Both the position numbers and the translations under genes were made by a program. A stretch of 57,191 nt of DNA from Flavobacterium fragile. GTDB taxonomy: Bacteria; Bacteroidota; Bacteroidia; Flavobacteriales; Flavobacteriaceae. The notes beneath the pieces are model-generated. The model did no database searches, was not told the origin of the DNA, and saw only the letters and a list, made by a program, of their open reading frames with translations. The stretch covers positions 1-57,191 of the forward strand of contig NZ_JAMLJN010000012.1 of NCBI RefSeq assembly GCF_023634865.1, read 5' to 3'. Below are positions 7,766 to 16,641 of this stretch, piece after piece; position 1 is the stretch's first letter; each line of letters begins with the position of its first letter.

Positions 7766-8260
7766 CTACGGATTTAATATTTTTTTTAATTTCCCTTTTA
7801 CACGGTTCATTTTTACTCGTGCATTCACTTCACTAATCCCCAACGTTTCAGAAATTTCGGTGTAATCTTTATCTTCTAGATACAGAAAAACTAAGGCTTT
7901 TTCGATGTCGTTTAATTCGCTAATAGCACTATACAAAAGCTTTAATTTTTCTTCTTCTTCAAAGTTGTAATCGTCTTGTGTTACTTTATGAAAAGAGCTA
8001 TCAAACTCAATGGTGTCAATAGTTCGTTTCTTTTTTCGGTATAAAGTAATAGCCGTGTTTAACCCTACGCGATAGGCCCAAGTAGTAAATTTGGAATCGC
8101 CTCTAAAGTTGGGAAATGCTTTCCAAAGCTGAATCGTGATTTCCTGAAACAAATCGTTATGTGAGTCCTCATCAGTAGTATACAATCTACAAATTTTGTG
8201 GATTATATTCTGATTTTCTTTGAGTTCTTTAACGAAAAGTGCTTCCGATTCTGATTTCAT
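7766..8260 (-). CDS. ECF RNA polymerase sigma factor
   Basis: 164 residues with the two-domain ECF layout. Region 2 covers about 17-80 (DLFQEITIQLWKAFPNF ... FTTWAYRVGLNTAI) and region 4 about 113-160 (LNDIEKALVFLYLEDKDYTEISETLGI...). It directs RNA polymerase to a small regulon; the stimulus is unknown. It lies downstream of the DUF3810 gene (30 bp) and upstream of a membrane protein and the TraB/GumN protein, all on one strand and tightly spaced, which suggests that the operon senses or remodels something in the envelope. Confidence 0.92.
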   Translation of the reverse strand: MKSESEALFVKELKENQNIIHKICRLYTTDEDSHNDLFQEITIQLWKAFPNFRGDSKFTTWAYRVGLNTAITLYRKKKRTIDTIEFDSSFHKVTQDDYNFEEEEKLKLLYSAISELNDIEKALVFLYLEDKDYTEISETLGISEVNARVKMNRVKGKLKKILNP

Positions 8261-8290
8261 ATTAAATAAGTAGTAGATAGCTTTAATTTG

Positions 8291-9391
8291 TTACAATTTT
8301 TCATAACCAATTGCTAGTCCAATAAATTTATTATATCCCTCCATGCCGTCTTTTTGTTGGTTGGCTTTGAGGAAATTGTCATAGAAATACTCGAAAAAGG
8401 TATTGATAGGTGTCTGGTATTGGTTCCAAAAGATGTCGTTTTCTTCAAAGTTTTTTAAAACCCCTTTGTTGATTTTTTTTATGTAAGCTTTTGAACTTCC
8501 TTCTTGAATTATTTCTAAATTATGTAAAGAATAACGCAACGCAAAACTGTAGGCCGAATATTGGAAATACAAATCCTCATTTTTAGCAGCTGTTACAAAT
8601 CCAATGAAATTACATTCGCTTTCGCTCCCAATTCCGGTTTGATGCGCCATTTCGTGGCATGTGGTTAATGGTGAAGTGTATTTTGGCTTTAAATAATTGA
8701 CTTGTGCTTCATTGGTAAACGGATTCAAATAACCTCCAAAACCCATATAACTCAATGGATAACTGAACAATGACGATTTAATACTTTTTATTTCATAACG
8801 GAACTCTTGTAAATCACTTGGAATGTTCTCATAACCTTTTAAAGCCAAATCATAAATTTTGTCATGCGAATACGGAATCATAACGGCAACTGAATCATTT
8901 TTAGTGATTTGCAATTGTAGTTCATTGGTTTTTACCAACATTCTTTCTGTAAAATCTTTCAATTCCTGTATAGAATATTCTTTTTCAATATTCAATTTTT
9001 CATGTAACGGAATTCTGTAATAGTTCATTCCCCAAAGCAAGTGAAAGAAAAAATAAAACACCGAAACCCAACTCAATATCGCTAATCCATTATTTTTCCA
9101 TTCTTTGAAAAAGCCGATACGGTGTTTCCAAATCCATCCGAATAAAAGTAAAATTAGAATGAAATAGATAACATCGCCAAACGAAAAGGGTAACCACCCT
9201 AATCCTGTTTTGGATACCAAAGCCAATTTCGGATAAAAACCATTGCTGTACCAATTTTCAACAAAATCAGGAAATAAACCAATCGTTTTCACTACGATGA
9301 TTTGGATAAGTAAAAATAAAGGAAGGATAAATTTTCTTTTCACAACGCTTTTTAAAACGTAAATATAATCACAAATCAATTTGTAAAGCAA
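8291..9391 (-). CDS. DUF3810 membrane protein with HExxH motif
   Basis: 366 residues. Three hydrophobic segments in the first 120 residues (about 22-40, 72-88, 103-120) anchor a large domain that carries HEMAHQ at 246-251 and a downstream acidic stretch GSESEC at 255-260. HExxH followed by Glu suggests a zinc metallopeptidase; the family (DUF3810) has no assigned substrate that I know of. The domain is probably on the outer face of the inner membrane. The gene is 30 bp upstream of the ECF sigma gene and divergent from pepD. Confidence 0.85.
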   Translation of the reverse strand: MLYKLICDYIYVLKSVVKRKFILPLFLLIQIIVVKTIGLFPDFVENWYSNGFYPKLALVSKTGLGWLPFSFGDVIYFILILLLFGWIWKHRIGFFKEWKNNGLAILSWVSVFYFFFHLLWGMNYYRIPLHEKLNIEKEYSIQELKDFTERMLVKTNELQLQITKNDSVAVMIPYSHDKIYDLALKGYENIPSDLQEFRYEIKSIKSSLFSYPLSYMGFGGYLNPFTNEAQVNYLKPKYTSPLTTCHEMAHQTGIGSESECNFIGFVTAAKNEDLYFQYSAYSFALRYSLHNLEIIQEGSSKAYIKKINKGVLKNFEENDIFWNQYQTPINTFFEYFYDNFLKANQQKDGMEGYNKFIGLAIGYEKL

Positions 9392-9409
9392 TTAAACTTT
9401 GTAACTTTG
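9381..9409 (+). promoter_or_regulatory. Predicted pepD promoter
   Basis: TTG (9381-9383), an 18-bp spacer and TAACTTTG (9402-9409) match the Bacteroidota sigma-A consensus closely. The pepD start codon is 39 bp downstream. Confidence 0.7.
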
Positions 9410-9448
9410 TTATCTTAAATTTGAAACATTAAACCTCAAATAAAAACA

Positions 9449-10915
9449 ATGAGTCAAGAAATAAGAAATTTAGAGCCAAAAGCACTTTGGAATAAATTTG
9501 CCGATTTGAATGCTGTACCGCGTCCGTCTAAGAAAGAGGAGCGTGTGATTGCGTTTATGATGGAATTCGGACAAAAATTAGGATTACCAACTGTGAAAGA
9601 TCATGTTGGGAATGTAATTATCAAAAAACCGGCGACTCCAGGTATGGAAAACCGCAAAACCATTGTAATGCAATCGCATTTGGATATGGTACACCAAAAA
9701 AACAACGACACGAACTTCGATTTCGATACACAAGGAATTGAAATGTATGTCGATGGAGATTGGGTTCGTGCTAAAGGAACTACACTTGGAGCTGATAACG
9801 GTTTGGGAGTGGCAACCATCATGGCGATTTTAGAAAGCACTGATATTCCACATCCAGCAATCGAAGCGCTATTCACAATTGACGAAGAAACGGGAATGAC
9901 CGGAGCAATGGGCTTACAGGGCGGCATGTTGGAAGGAGAAATTTTATTGAATTTAGATACTGAAGAAGACGATGAAATCGATATCGGATGTGCCGGTGGA
10001 GTAGATGTAACCGCTAATAGAACGTACAACGAAGAAGAAACTCCAGAAGGTTCGGTGGGTTATACGATCACGGTGAAAGGTTTACAAGGCGGTCACTCGG
10101 GAATGGATATTCACAAAGGATTAGGAAATGCCAACAAAATTATGAACCGTTTGTTGTTTGACGGATTTGAGAATTTTGGTTTACAAATTTCGGAAATTTC
10201 AGGAGGAAGTTTGCGTAATGCGATTCCAAGAGAAAGCGTTGCGAAAGTAATTATAGCAGCGATTTATGACGAAGCTTTTGTTTTTGATATGCAAGAAATC
10301 ATCAACGAAATCAAAGCCGAGTTCAAAACGATGGAACCGAATTTAACGATTGAGATTGTTAAAAGCGATTCCACTCCAGCGAAAGTAATGGATTTAGGTG
10401 TACAAGAAGGCTTATTAAGAGCGATTTATGCCGCACATAACGGTGTTTACAGGATGTCAGCCGATATGGTAGATTTAGTAGAAACTTCAAATAATATTGC
10501 AAGAGTAATTGTAAAAGACGGTGAAATTTCGATTCAGAATTTAACGCGTTCGTCTGTGGAGAGTTCTAAATTTGATTTGGCTAATGCGTTGCGTTCGGCT
10601 TACGAATTGTTTGGTTGCGAAGTAGAATTTACAGGAAGTTACCCAGGTTGGACACCCAATGTAAAATCTGAAATTTTAGATGTATTAACTTCTATTTACG
10701 AAAAACAAAACGGATCAAAACCTAATGTAGTAGCTTGTCACGCAGGATTAGAATGTGGTATTTTAGGAACAAATTATCCTAACATGGATATGATTTCTTT
10801 TGGACCAACGATCCACGGCGCACACAGCCCAGATGAAAGAGCGAGTATTTCTTCCGCTCAAAAATATTGGAAGTTTGTTTTGGAAATTTTACAAAATATT
10901 CCAGTTAAGAAATAA
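9449..10915 (+). CDS. pepD: Aminoacyl-histidine dipeptidase (M20 family)
   Basis: 488 residues, the typical PepD length. It hydrolyses Xaa-His and other dipeptides in the cytoplasm using two metal ions. Visible metal-site residues are QSHLDMVHQ (His77, Asp79), GADNGLG (Asp116) and DEET (145-148; Glu146 is the likely general base). The dimerisation or lid insert follows (GGHSGMDIHKG). No signal peptide. It is transcribed alone, with its own promoter and a strong terminator. Confidence 0.95.
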   Translation: MSQEIRNLEPKALWNKFADLNAVPRPSKKEERVIAFMMEFGQKLGLPTVKDHVGNVIIKKPATPGMENRKTIVMQSHLDMVHQKNNDTNFDFDTQGIEMYVDGDWVRAKGTTLGADNGLGVATIMAILESTDIPHPAIEALFTIDEETGMTGAMGLQGGMLEGEILLNLDTEEDDEIDIGCAGGVDVTANRTYNEEETPEGSVGYTITVKGLQGGHSGMDIHKGLGNANKIMNRLLFDGFENFGLQISEISGGSLRNAIPRESVAKVIIAAIYDEAFVFDMQEIINEIKAEFKTMEPNLTIEIVKSDSTPAKVMDLGVQEGLLRAIYAAHNGVYRMSADMVDLVETSNNIARVIVKDGEISIQNLTRSSVESSKFDLANALRSAYELFGCEVEFTGSYPGWTPNVKSEILDVLTSIYEKQNGSKPNVVACHAGLECGILGTNYPNMDMISFGPTIHGAHSPDERASISSAQKYWKFVLEILQNIPVKK

Positions 10916-10940
10916 GAAGTTTGAATATATAATTAAAAAG

Positions 10941-10968
10941 AATCCCGAGATAGCTCGGGATTTTTTTT
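10941..10968 (+). terminator. pepD terminator
   Basis: AATCCCGAG and CTCGGGATT form a 9-bp stem with an ATAG loop, followed by eight T residues. Confidence 0.93.
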
Positions 10969-11037
10969 ATTTTGGATTAGAATGATACTAAAAGATTAGT
11001 TAGGCTAATTTGTTTTTATATACTTAATATGAGTCCA

Positions 11038-11559
11038 TTATTTCTCAAGTGATTCTATGGTATCATAATTTAAATAGGCGAACACAAGTTTCCATTCATT
11101 ATTTATCCTTTTAAATTCCAAGTTACCCACTCTTGCATGTTCTTTTTGAACATAGGTTTCATCTGGAGTTTCAGTTTTTCTAATATGATCTAATTCAGTT
11201 GTTCCATTCATATTTAATCCATTCCATTGTTTTATAAAGGATTTGAAAACGCTAACGAATTTTTCTTTGTTATGTTCTACAGTTGGGTCGTAATCTGAAG
11301 TTCCTCTTGTTTTGAAAGGAAATTGCGTCATATTAATAATCTGGATTGTGTCAAAACTTATGACAGCTTTTCTAAATGTTTTCCAGAATTTCGGAAAATC
11401 ATTATTTGTTGATTGAATTTTGATGTTTTTGTTGACAGCATTAGATTCCGGATGTAAAACGCTATCGCTTTTTGTTTTTTGCATAGATTTTGCAACTTCT
11501 TGATTTTGACATGAAATTATAATGAGAATTAAAAATATTATAGGTTTGTAATTTTTCAT
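11038..11559 (-). CDS. Lipoprotein of unknown function
   Basis: 173 residues. The signal peptide MKNYKPIIFLILIIISC ends in a lipobox with Cys17, so the protein is probably anchored in the membrane facing the periplasm. A Ser/Asn/Lys-rich linker of about 35 residues leads to a compact domain (FPKFWKTFRKAVISFD ... VGNLEFKRINNEWKLVFAYLN) that is reminiscent of small DUF-type domains measuring about 120 residues, but I cannot name the family. It stands alone between pepD and the iron-uptake genes. Confidence 0.7.
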   Translation of the reverse strand: MKNYKPIIFLILIIISCQNQEVAKSMQKTKSDSVLHPESNAVNKNIKIQSTNNDFPKFWKTFRKAVISFDTIQIINMTQFPFKTRGTSDYDPTVEHNKEKFVSVFKSFIKQWNGLNMNGTTELDHIRKTETPDETYVQKEHARVGNLEFKRINNEWKLVFAYLNYDTIESLEK

Positions 11560-11663
11560 TTGTTGTCAAAGATTAAATGCTTTAAGTTTTTTGCTATTTA
11601 GTTATGATATTCAAAATTGTTTTTGATTAAAATCAAATATAAAAAAATATTTACAATTCATAA

Positions 11664-11691
11664 AACAAAAAGGCTCACTTTCGTGAACCTT
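11664..11691 (-). terminator. Terminator of the siderophore-receptor operon
   Basis: On the minus strand AAGGTTCAC and GTGAGCCTT pair (one mismatch) around GAAA and are followed by TTTGTTTT. It lies just after the stop codon of the PepSY gene. Confidence 0.8.
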
Positions 11692-11698
11692 CTTGTAA

Positions 11699-12247
11699 TT
11701 AACTCAGTATAAATAAAACTAAAATTGGAAAAACTATTCCGGCTACGGCTAGTTTCCAGCCTCGGCGTTTAAAGGTGTTTTTGCCGTGGGTTACCATTAA
11801 AGTGCCCGTGATGGCAATTAATATTAAAGAGATTCCAAAAATATCAGAATAGTAAATCCACCAGTTAGATGTGGTTTTGTGCAACTTCATTGTTTGGCTG
11901 ATAATCGGAGTTTTTTTGAAAGTAACAATTTCGCCTTCCCCTGTTTTCATGTCGATTTCTACATCGTGCTTTTCAAACGAAATTTTGAGCATGCCTTTTT
12001 TTATATTGTGACGACGCATTTTATCGTCGATGCCTAATTGTCTTCCTAAATTTTCAGCAAATTTTTGTGTGATCTGTTCTTCTTCGGGCAATTGTACTTT
12101 GATGTTCTTGGTTTCGATGGTGTATTTTTCAGGATGCCAATGTTCTCTGTGGTTCATTAAAATTCCTGAAAAGGCAAACGAAATAATCAATCCTACATAA
12201 AAGTAGCCAAAATCTCGGTGAATGTCTCTAACTAATTTTTGTTTCAT
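11699..12247 (-). CDS. PepSY-associated membrane protein
   Basis: 182 residues. It has three predicted helices (about 13-32, 133-150, 165-181) with a periplasmic loop between the first and second that carries the PepSY-like segment. The HRDFGYFYVGLIISFAFSGILMNHREHWHP start is typical of PepSY-associated TM proteins found beside TonB-dependent siderophore receptors, where some act in iron release or reduction. It follows the receptor gene by 20 bp and shares its terminator, so it is very likely iron-regulated with it. Confidence 0.85.
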   Translation of the reverse strand: MKQKLVRDIHRDFGYFYVGLIISFAFSGILMNHREHWHPEKYTIETKNIKVQLPEEEQITQKFAENLGRQLGIDDKMRRHNIKKGMLKISFEKHDVEIDMKTGEGEIVTFKKTPIISQTMKLHKTTSNWWIYYSDIFGISLILIAITGTLMVTHGKNTFKRRGWKLAVAGIVFPILVLFILS

Positions 12248-12267
12248 GTTTTTTTTAAATTGAATTC

Positions 12268-14475
12268 TTAAAATTTATAGCGTAACGAAGTTAAAATTTG
12301 TCTTGGAGCAATAGGGTTTACACTATAATTTTCGTGTAAAGTATAATTCAACTCGTTAGTGATATTAGATAATTTACAAAGGAGTGAAAACTGCTTCCAG
12401 TTGTAACCTAACGATATATCAATTGTTGTGTAACCATTAACTGGAATTTCTCTATCCCAAATTCCGTTTGGTTTAGTTGGGTCTACTTGATTGTTCCAAC
12501 CGCCAAGTCGGTCACCAATGTAGTTTCCAATAGCTCCAATCGATATATTTTTAAGTATTCCAGTTTGTACGGTGTAGAAGAAACTTAAGTTAGCGGTATG
12601 TTGAGGTGTTCTGACCAAGCGATCCCCTTCGATAAAACTTCCTGTGGCACCTGTGGTTTTGGTGTAGCGCATATCGTTGTAGCTGTAACCTGCCATAATG
12701 TTGAAATCATCAATTGGTTTACAGGTAATATCCAATTCGATTCCTTTACTAGTTGTTTCGCCGCTTAAAGCTTTTACATTGGTGTTTGTGTTGAGGTTTC
12801 CATTTGCGTCAAATTCGGCAGTTTGTGCTAAGTTGCTGTTCACAATTTGATATAAAGTTACGTTAGTCGTTAATTTTCCTTTAAAGAATTCGTTTTTAAC
12901 ACCAACTTCAATTTGGTCAATAATAGAAGGTTTAATCGCTTCGTTGTAAATGGTAACGCCAGTATTTGGTGTAAATGAGTTGGAGTAACTAGAAAATAAA
13001 GTAGTGTATTTGGTAGGTTGGTAAATCAATCCTACTTTAGGCGAAAAAGCTCTGTCGTTTCGAATGGTCTCTTCTGTAATTGTGTTTGCTGCAATATTGT
13101 ATGTTTCTGGTTTTGCTTCTTGGTACGAATAACGAACACCTAATAATGCTTTGAATTTGTCAGAAAACGAAATTAAATCTTGTACATAAACTCCAAAACG
13201 AGTAGTTTTTGTTTTTACGATTCTTGTTACTTCTGAAGGTGAAATAGGTCCTTCATTTGAAGCTGCATAAGAAGATGTGTCAAAAATATTTACCGTATCG
13301 TATGTAGTTACGGTTGCACCTGTTGTTGGATCATAAAATCTGAAAGTATAAGCATCGGCATACGAAATTTCGGTATCGATACCCGTAAATAATTGGTGTT
13401 TGATTTTCCCTGTTTTAAAGTTGGCTTGTAAACTAATCTGGTTGGCGAAGATTTGTTCAACCGCTTTGTTTCTTCCGTAAGGTCTATTCCAATCACCATT
13501 AGTAGCTGGTTGCAATCGTTCTGTTCCTATGGATTCCCTGTCATAATCTTGGAAAGAAGAATTAAAATTCAGTTTCCAATCTTTATTGAATTCATGGTTT
13601 ACTAATATCGAAGCGGTTGCTTGTTTAGTTTTTCCGTTTGACCATTTTGCTCCTAAATAAGCGTTTCTGGGTACATCTGCAATTTCTTTTCCAATAGAAC
13701 CTGTTCCAAAATCAGGCGTCCAATCATCACTTAAATAATCGGCTTGTAGTGTAATTTCAGTTTTGTCACTTAATTTAAAAAGTAGAGAAGGATTTACATA
13801 GTAACGTTCTCTTCTAACATAATCTCTAAAGCTTTCCGAATTTTCATAAGAACCATTAAAGCGATAAGCAATCGATTTGTTAATAGCACCATACACATCA
13901 ACCGACGGTTTGTAGAAATTATAACTTCCCGCTTGTATAGTGAATTCACCACCAGTTCTGAAGTTAGGCGATTTGGTTACCATGTTTAATATGCCACCGG
14001 GTGCTACATTTCCGTATAATAAAGCAGCGCTTCCTTTTAAAATTTCTACTTTTTCTAATGATGAAACTTCTGGAATGGATCCACTATTGAAACGGAATCC
14101 ATTTTTAAACATATTGTTGGTCGACATGTCATAACCTCTCGACCAAAATGATTCTTGAGCGCCACCACGAGCCGAACCCACATAAACACCATTGGCATTT
14201 TTAACCACATCACTCAAACGAATGGATTGTTGTTGTTGGATAATTTCTATTCCGATAACTTGAATCGCTTGTGGCAAATCTTTTTCTATGATTCCAGCTC
14301 TGTTTATGGATGATTTAGGTGCGTTGTTTTTTGTTTCTACGATTACTACTTTAAGTTTTTTTATGGTGTCGTTTCCCGTAAAGTAATTTTCAATTATGTC
14401 ATTTCTCGTGTTTTCTTGTGATACAACATGAAATGAAGATAATAAAATTAATGTCTTAAAAATACTTTTACACAT
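12268..14475 (-). CDS. TonB-dependent siderophore receptor
   Basis: 735 residues. A signal peptide (first about 20) is followed by a short region, the plug domain (about 55-170; PQAIQVIGIEIIQQQQSIRLSD and ILKGSAALLYGNVAPGGILNMV) and a 22-strand barrel ending in ...SLRYKF with a terminal Phe. The plug features match FhuA/FpvA-like siderophore receptors rather than SusC-type receptors, and the CarboxypepD-like N-terminal domain of the latter is absent. It imports a ferric siderophore across the outer membrane with TonB energy. A promoter flanked by two dyads lies upstream. Confidence 0.93.
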   Translation of the reverse strand: MCKSIFKTLILLSSFHVVSQENTRNDIIENYFTGNDTIKKLKVVIVETKNNAPKSSINRAGIIEKDLPQAIQVIGIEIIQQQQSIRLSDVVKNANGVYVGSARGGAQESFWSRGYDMSTNNMFKNGFRFNSGSIPEVSSLEKVEILKGSAALLYGNVAPGGILNMVTKSPNFRTGGEFTIQAGSYNFYKPSVDVYGAINKSIAYRFNGSYENSESFRDYVRRERYYVNPSLLFKLSDKTEITLQADYLSDDWTPDFGTGSIGKEIADVPRNAYLGAKWSNGKTKQATASILVNHEFNKDWKLNFNSSFQDYDRESIGTERLQPATNGDWNRPYGRNKAVEQIFANQISLQANFKTGKIKHQLFTGIDTEISYADAYTFRFYDPTTGATVTTYDTVNIFDTSSYAASNEGPISPSEVTRIVKTKTTRFGVYVQDLISFSDKFKALLGVRYSYQEAKPETYNIAANTITEETIRNDRAFSPKVGLIYQPTKYTTLFSSYSNSFTPNTGVTIYNEAIKPSIIDQIEVGVKNEFFKGKLTTNVTLYQIVNSNLAQTAEFDANGNLNTNTNVKALSGETTSKGIELDITCKPIDDFNIMAGYSYNDMRYTKTTGATGSFIEGDRLVRTPQHTANLSFFYTVQTGILKNISIGAIGNYIGDRLGGWNNQVDPTKPNGIWDREIPVNGYTTIDISLGYNWKQFSLLCKLSNITNELNYTLHENYSVNPIAPRQILTSLRYKF

Positions 14476-14476
14476 T

Positions 14477-14499
14477 TTATTTAGATTTAATTAAAATAA
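14477..14499. promoter_or_regulatory. Fur-like operator, copy 1
   Basis: TTATTTA, nine bases, AAAATAA: a 23-bp dyad at the predicted transcription start of the siderophore receptor. It is almost identical to the copy at 14538-14560, including the spacer (GATTTAATT versus GACTTAATT). Confidence 0.55.
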
Positions 14500-14504
14500 T
14501 GATG

Positions 14505-14534
14505 CAAAAATATCGAGTTAAAACTAAATCACAA
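14505..14534 (-). promoter_or_regulatory. Predicted siderophore-receptor promoter
   Basis: On the minus strand TTG (14534-14532), a 19-bp spacer and TATTTTTG (14512-14505) match the Bacteroidota consensus. The start codon is about 30 bp further on. The promoter lies between the two Fur-like dyads. Confidence 0.75.
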
Positions 14535-14537
14535 AAT

Positions 14538-14560
14538 TTATTTAGACTTAATTTAAATAA
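14538..14560. promoter_or_regulatory. Fur-like operator, copy 2
   Basis: TTATTTA, nine bases, TAAATAA: a perfect 7+7 dyad just upstream of the -33 region of the siderophore-receptor promoter. Its position and sequence fit an iron-dependent repressor site. Confidence 0.6.
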
Positions 14561-14632
14561 AATTTTTAAGTAATTGATTTTCAATTGCAAAACTTTTAAA
14601 GTCAGAAACTTTTATACTTTCAACTAAAATTG

Positions 14633-14640
14633 TAACTTTG
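14633..14640 (+). promoter_or_regulatory. Predicted prfA -7 element
   Basis: TAACTTTG fits TAnnTTTG and lies 22 bp before the prfA start codon. I see no convincing -33 TTG at the right spacing. Confidence 0.5.
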
Positions 14641-14662
14641 CACTCCAAAATAAATAACAGCC

Positions 14663-15736
14663 ATGTTAGAGAGATTACAATATGTAAAACAACGTTTTGA
14701 TGAAGTATCCGATTTGATTATTCAGCCGGATGTAATTGCTGATCAAAAGCGTTATGTACAATTAAATAAAGAATACAAAGACTTAAAAGAGTTAGTTGAA
14801 AAACGAGATGAGTACATCAACTTAGTTGGAAATATCAATGAAGCGAAGGAAATCATTGCTGATGGTTCTGATGCTGAGATGGTCGAAATGGCTAAAATGC
14901 AATTGGATGAAGCGAATGAGCGTTTACCTCAATTAGAAGAGGAAATCAAATTCATGCTAATCCCTAAAGATCCAGAAGACGCAAAGAACGTAATGGTTGA
15001 AATCCGCGCGGGTACTGGAGGAGACGAAGCTTCAATCTTTGCAGGTGATTTGTATCGTATGTATACCAAATATTGCGAATCCAAAGGCTGGAGAACTTCA
15101 TTAGTAGATATGAACGAAGGAACATCGGGTGGATTTAAAGAGGTAATTTTTGAAGTTACAGGCGAAGATGTTTACGGAACTTTGAAATACGAAGCAGGAG
15201 TGCACCGAGTACAACGTGTGCCTCAAACCGAAACACAAGGTCGTGTTCATACTTCAGCCGCAACAGTAATGGTATTGCCAGAAGCAGAGGAATTTGACGT
15301 ACAAATCGACATGAACGATGTTCGTATCGACTTTTTCTGTTCGTCTGGTCCTGGTGGTCAATCGGTAAACACTACGAAATCGGCGGTTCGTATGACGCAT
15401 ATTCCAACAGGTTTGGTAGCGCAATGTCAGGATGAGAAATCGCAACATAAAAATAAAGATAAAGCGTTAACGGTTTTGCGTTCGCGTTTGTACGAAATGG
15501 AATTAGCTAAAAAACAAGAAGAAGATGCGAAAAAACGTAATTCTCAGGTAAGTTCGGGTGACCGTTCGGCTAAGATTAGAACTTACAATTATCCTCAAGG
15601 TCGTGTAACCGATCATCGAATTGGAATGGATATTTTCGATATGGATGGAGTAATGAGTGGAAAAATCCAGAAATTCATCGACGAGTTACAATTGGTAGCT
15701 AATACCGAAAAATTAAAGGAAAGCGAAGTTTTCTAA
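14663..15736 (+). CDS. prfA: Peptide chain release factor 1
   Basis: 357 residues, standard RF1 length. Recognises UAA and UAG in the ribosomal A site and triggers hydrolysis of peptidyl-tRNA. The GGQ motif is at 231-233 ([20 protein letters not shown]), and the stop-codon recognition tripeptide is PQT at 187-189 in [15 protein letters not shown], of the RF1 PxT type and not the RF2 SPF type. Transcribed from its own promoter; a terminator follows. Confidence 0.97.
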   Translation: MLERLQYVKQRFDEVSDLIIQPDVIADQKRYVQLNKEYKDLKELVEKRDEYINLVGNINEAKEIIADGSDAEMVEMAKMQLDEANERLPQLEEEIKFMLIPKDPEDAKNVMVEIRAGTGGDEASIFAGDLYRMYTKYCESKGWRTSLVDMNEGTSGGFKEVIFEVTGEDVYGTLKYEAGVHRVQRVPQTETQGRVHTSAATVMVLPEAEEFDVQIDMNDVRIDFFCSSGPGGQSVNTTKSAVRMTHIPTGLVAQCQDEKSQHKNKDKALTVLRSRLYEMELAKKQEEDAKKRNSQVSSGDRSAKIRTYNYPQGRVTDHRIGMDIFDMDGVMSGKIQKFIDELQLVANTEKLKESEVF

Positions 15737-15740
15737 TATT

Positions 15741-15767
15741 AAAGCCTCATGTATTGAGGCTTTTTTT
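15741..15767 (+). terminator. prfA terminator
   Basis: AAAGCCTCA and TGAGGCTTT pair around TGTAT, followed by more T residues. Confidence 0.9.
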
Positions 15768-15817
15768 ATGGACAAAATCAAAAATATTTCGCAAATTTGC
15801 GTTTAAACAACTACAAC

Positions 15818-16630
15818 ATGACTACTGAACAACTCATTTCCCAAATCCGAACTAAAAAATCATTTCTATGTATTGGTTTAGATGTCGATTTAAATAAAAT
15901 TCCAGAACATCTACTACAAACCGAAGATCCAATTTTCGAATTCAATAAAGCCATTATCGATTCGACTCACGATTTATGTGTTTCGTATAAACCGAATACT
16001 GCTTTTTATGAAGCTTACGGTATCAAAGGTTGGCAATCGTTAGAAAAAACAATCAATTACATCAACGAGAAACATCCAGAAATCTTCACGATTGCCGATG
16101 CAAAACGAGGTGATATTGGTAATACCTCGTCCATGTATGCTAGAGCTTTTTTCAACGATTTAGATTTCGATTCGGTAACGGTGGCACCGTATATGGGAAA
16201 AGATTCGGTGGAACCTTTTTTAGCTTTTGAGGATAAACACACGATTATGTTAGCCTTAACTTCCAACGAAGGTGCTTTTGATTTCCAAACGCAGAATGTG
16301 GAAGGAAAGGAATTATACAAAGTGGTTTTGGAAACTTCAAAATCTTGGAAAAACGCTCATAATTTAATGTACGTTGTGGGTGCAACCAAAGCCGAATATT
16401 TCACGGAAATCCGAAAAATAGTTCCTGACAGTTTCTTGTTAGTTCCTGGAGTTGGCGCTCAAGGCGGAAGTTTGGCTGAGGTTTGTAAATATGGAATGAA
16501 TTCTAATGTTGGTTTGCTAATCAATTCTTCAAGAGGGATTATTTATGCTTCTAACGGAATGGATTTCGCAAAAAAGGCTAGGGAAGAAGCGTTGAAGTTA
16601 CAACAAGAGATGGAAGGGATTTTAGAATAA
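15818..16630 (+). CDS. pyrF: Orotidine 5'-phosphate decarboxylase
   Basis: 270 residues from the ATG at 15818 (MTTEQLISQ); the longer frame would begin at a TTG (15797) inside the likely promoter region, so I reject it. It makes UMP from OMP. The catalytic Asp-Lys-Asp cluster is in [10 protein letters not shown], and the class 2 OMPDC layout is shown by [13 protein letters not shown] near the N-terminus and [10 protein letters not shown] near the C-terminus. It is followed 11 bp later by a binding-protein-like gene. The other pyrimidine gene in the window, pyrD, is elsewhere. Confidence 0.96.
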   Translation: MTTEQLISQIRTKKSFLCIGLDVDLNKIPEHLLQTEDPIFEFNKAIIDSTHDLCVSYKPNTAFYEAYGIKGWQSLEKTINYINEKHPEIFTIADAKRGDIGNTSSMYARAFFNDLDFDSVTVAPYMGKDSVEPFLAFEDKHTIMLALTSNEGAFDFQTQNVEGKELYKVVLETSKSWKNAHNLMYVVGATKAEYFTEIRKIVPDSFLLVPGVGAQGGSLAEVCKYGMNSNVGLLINSSRGIIYASNGMDFAKKAREEALKLQQEMEGILE

Positions 16631-16641
16631 ATTTTGAAATT

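Noticed and set aside
9601..10029. 142-codon frame opposite pepD
   Set aside because: It lies wholly inside the clear pepD gene on the other strand and its product is a Ser/Pro/Ile-rich mirror of codons, with no domain signal.
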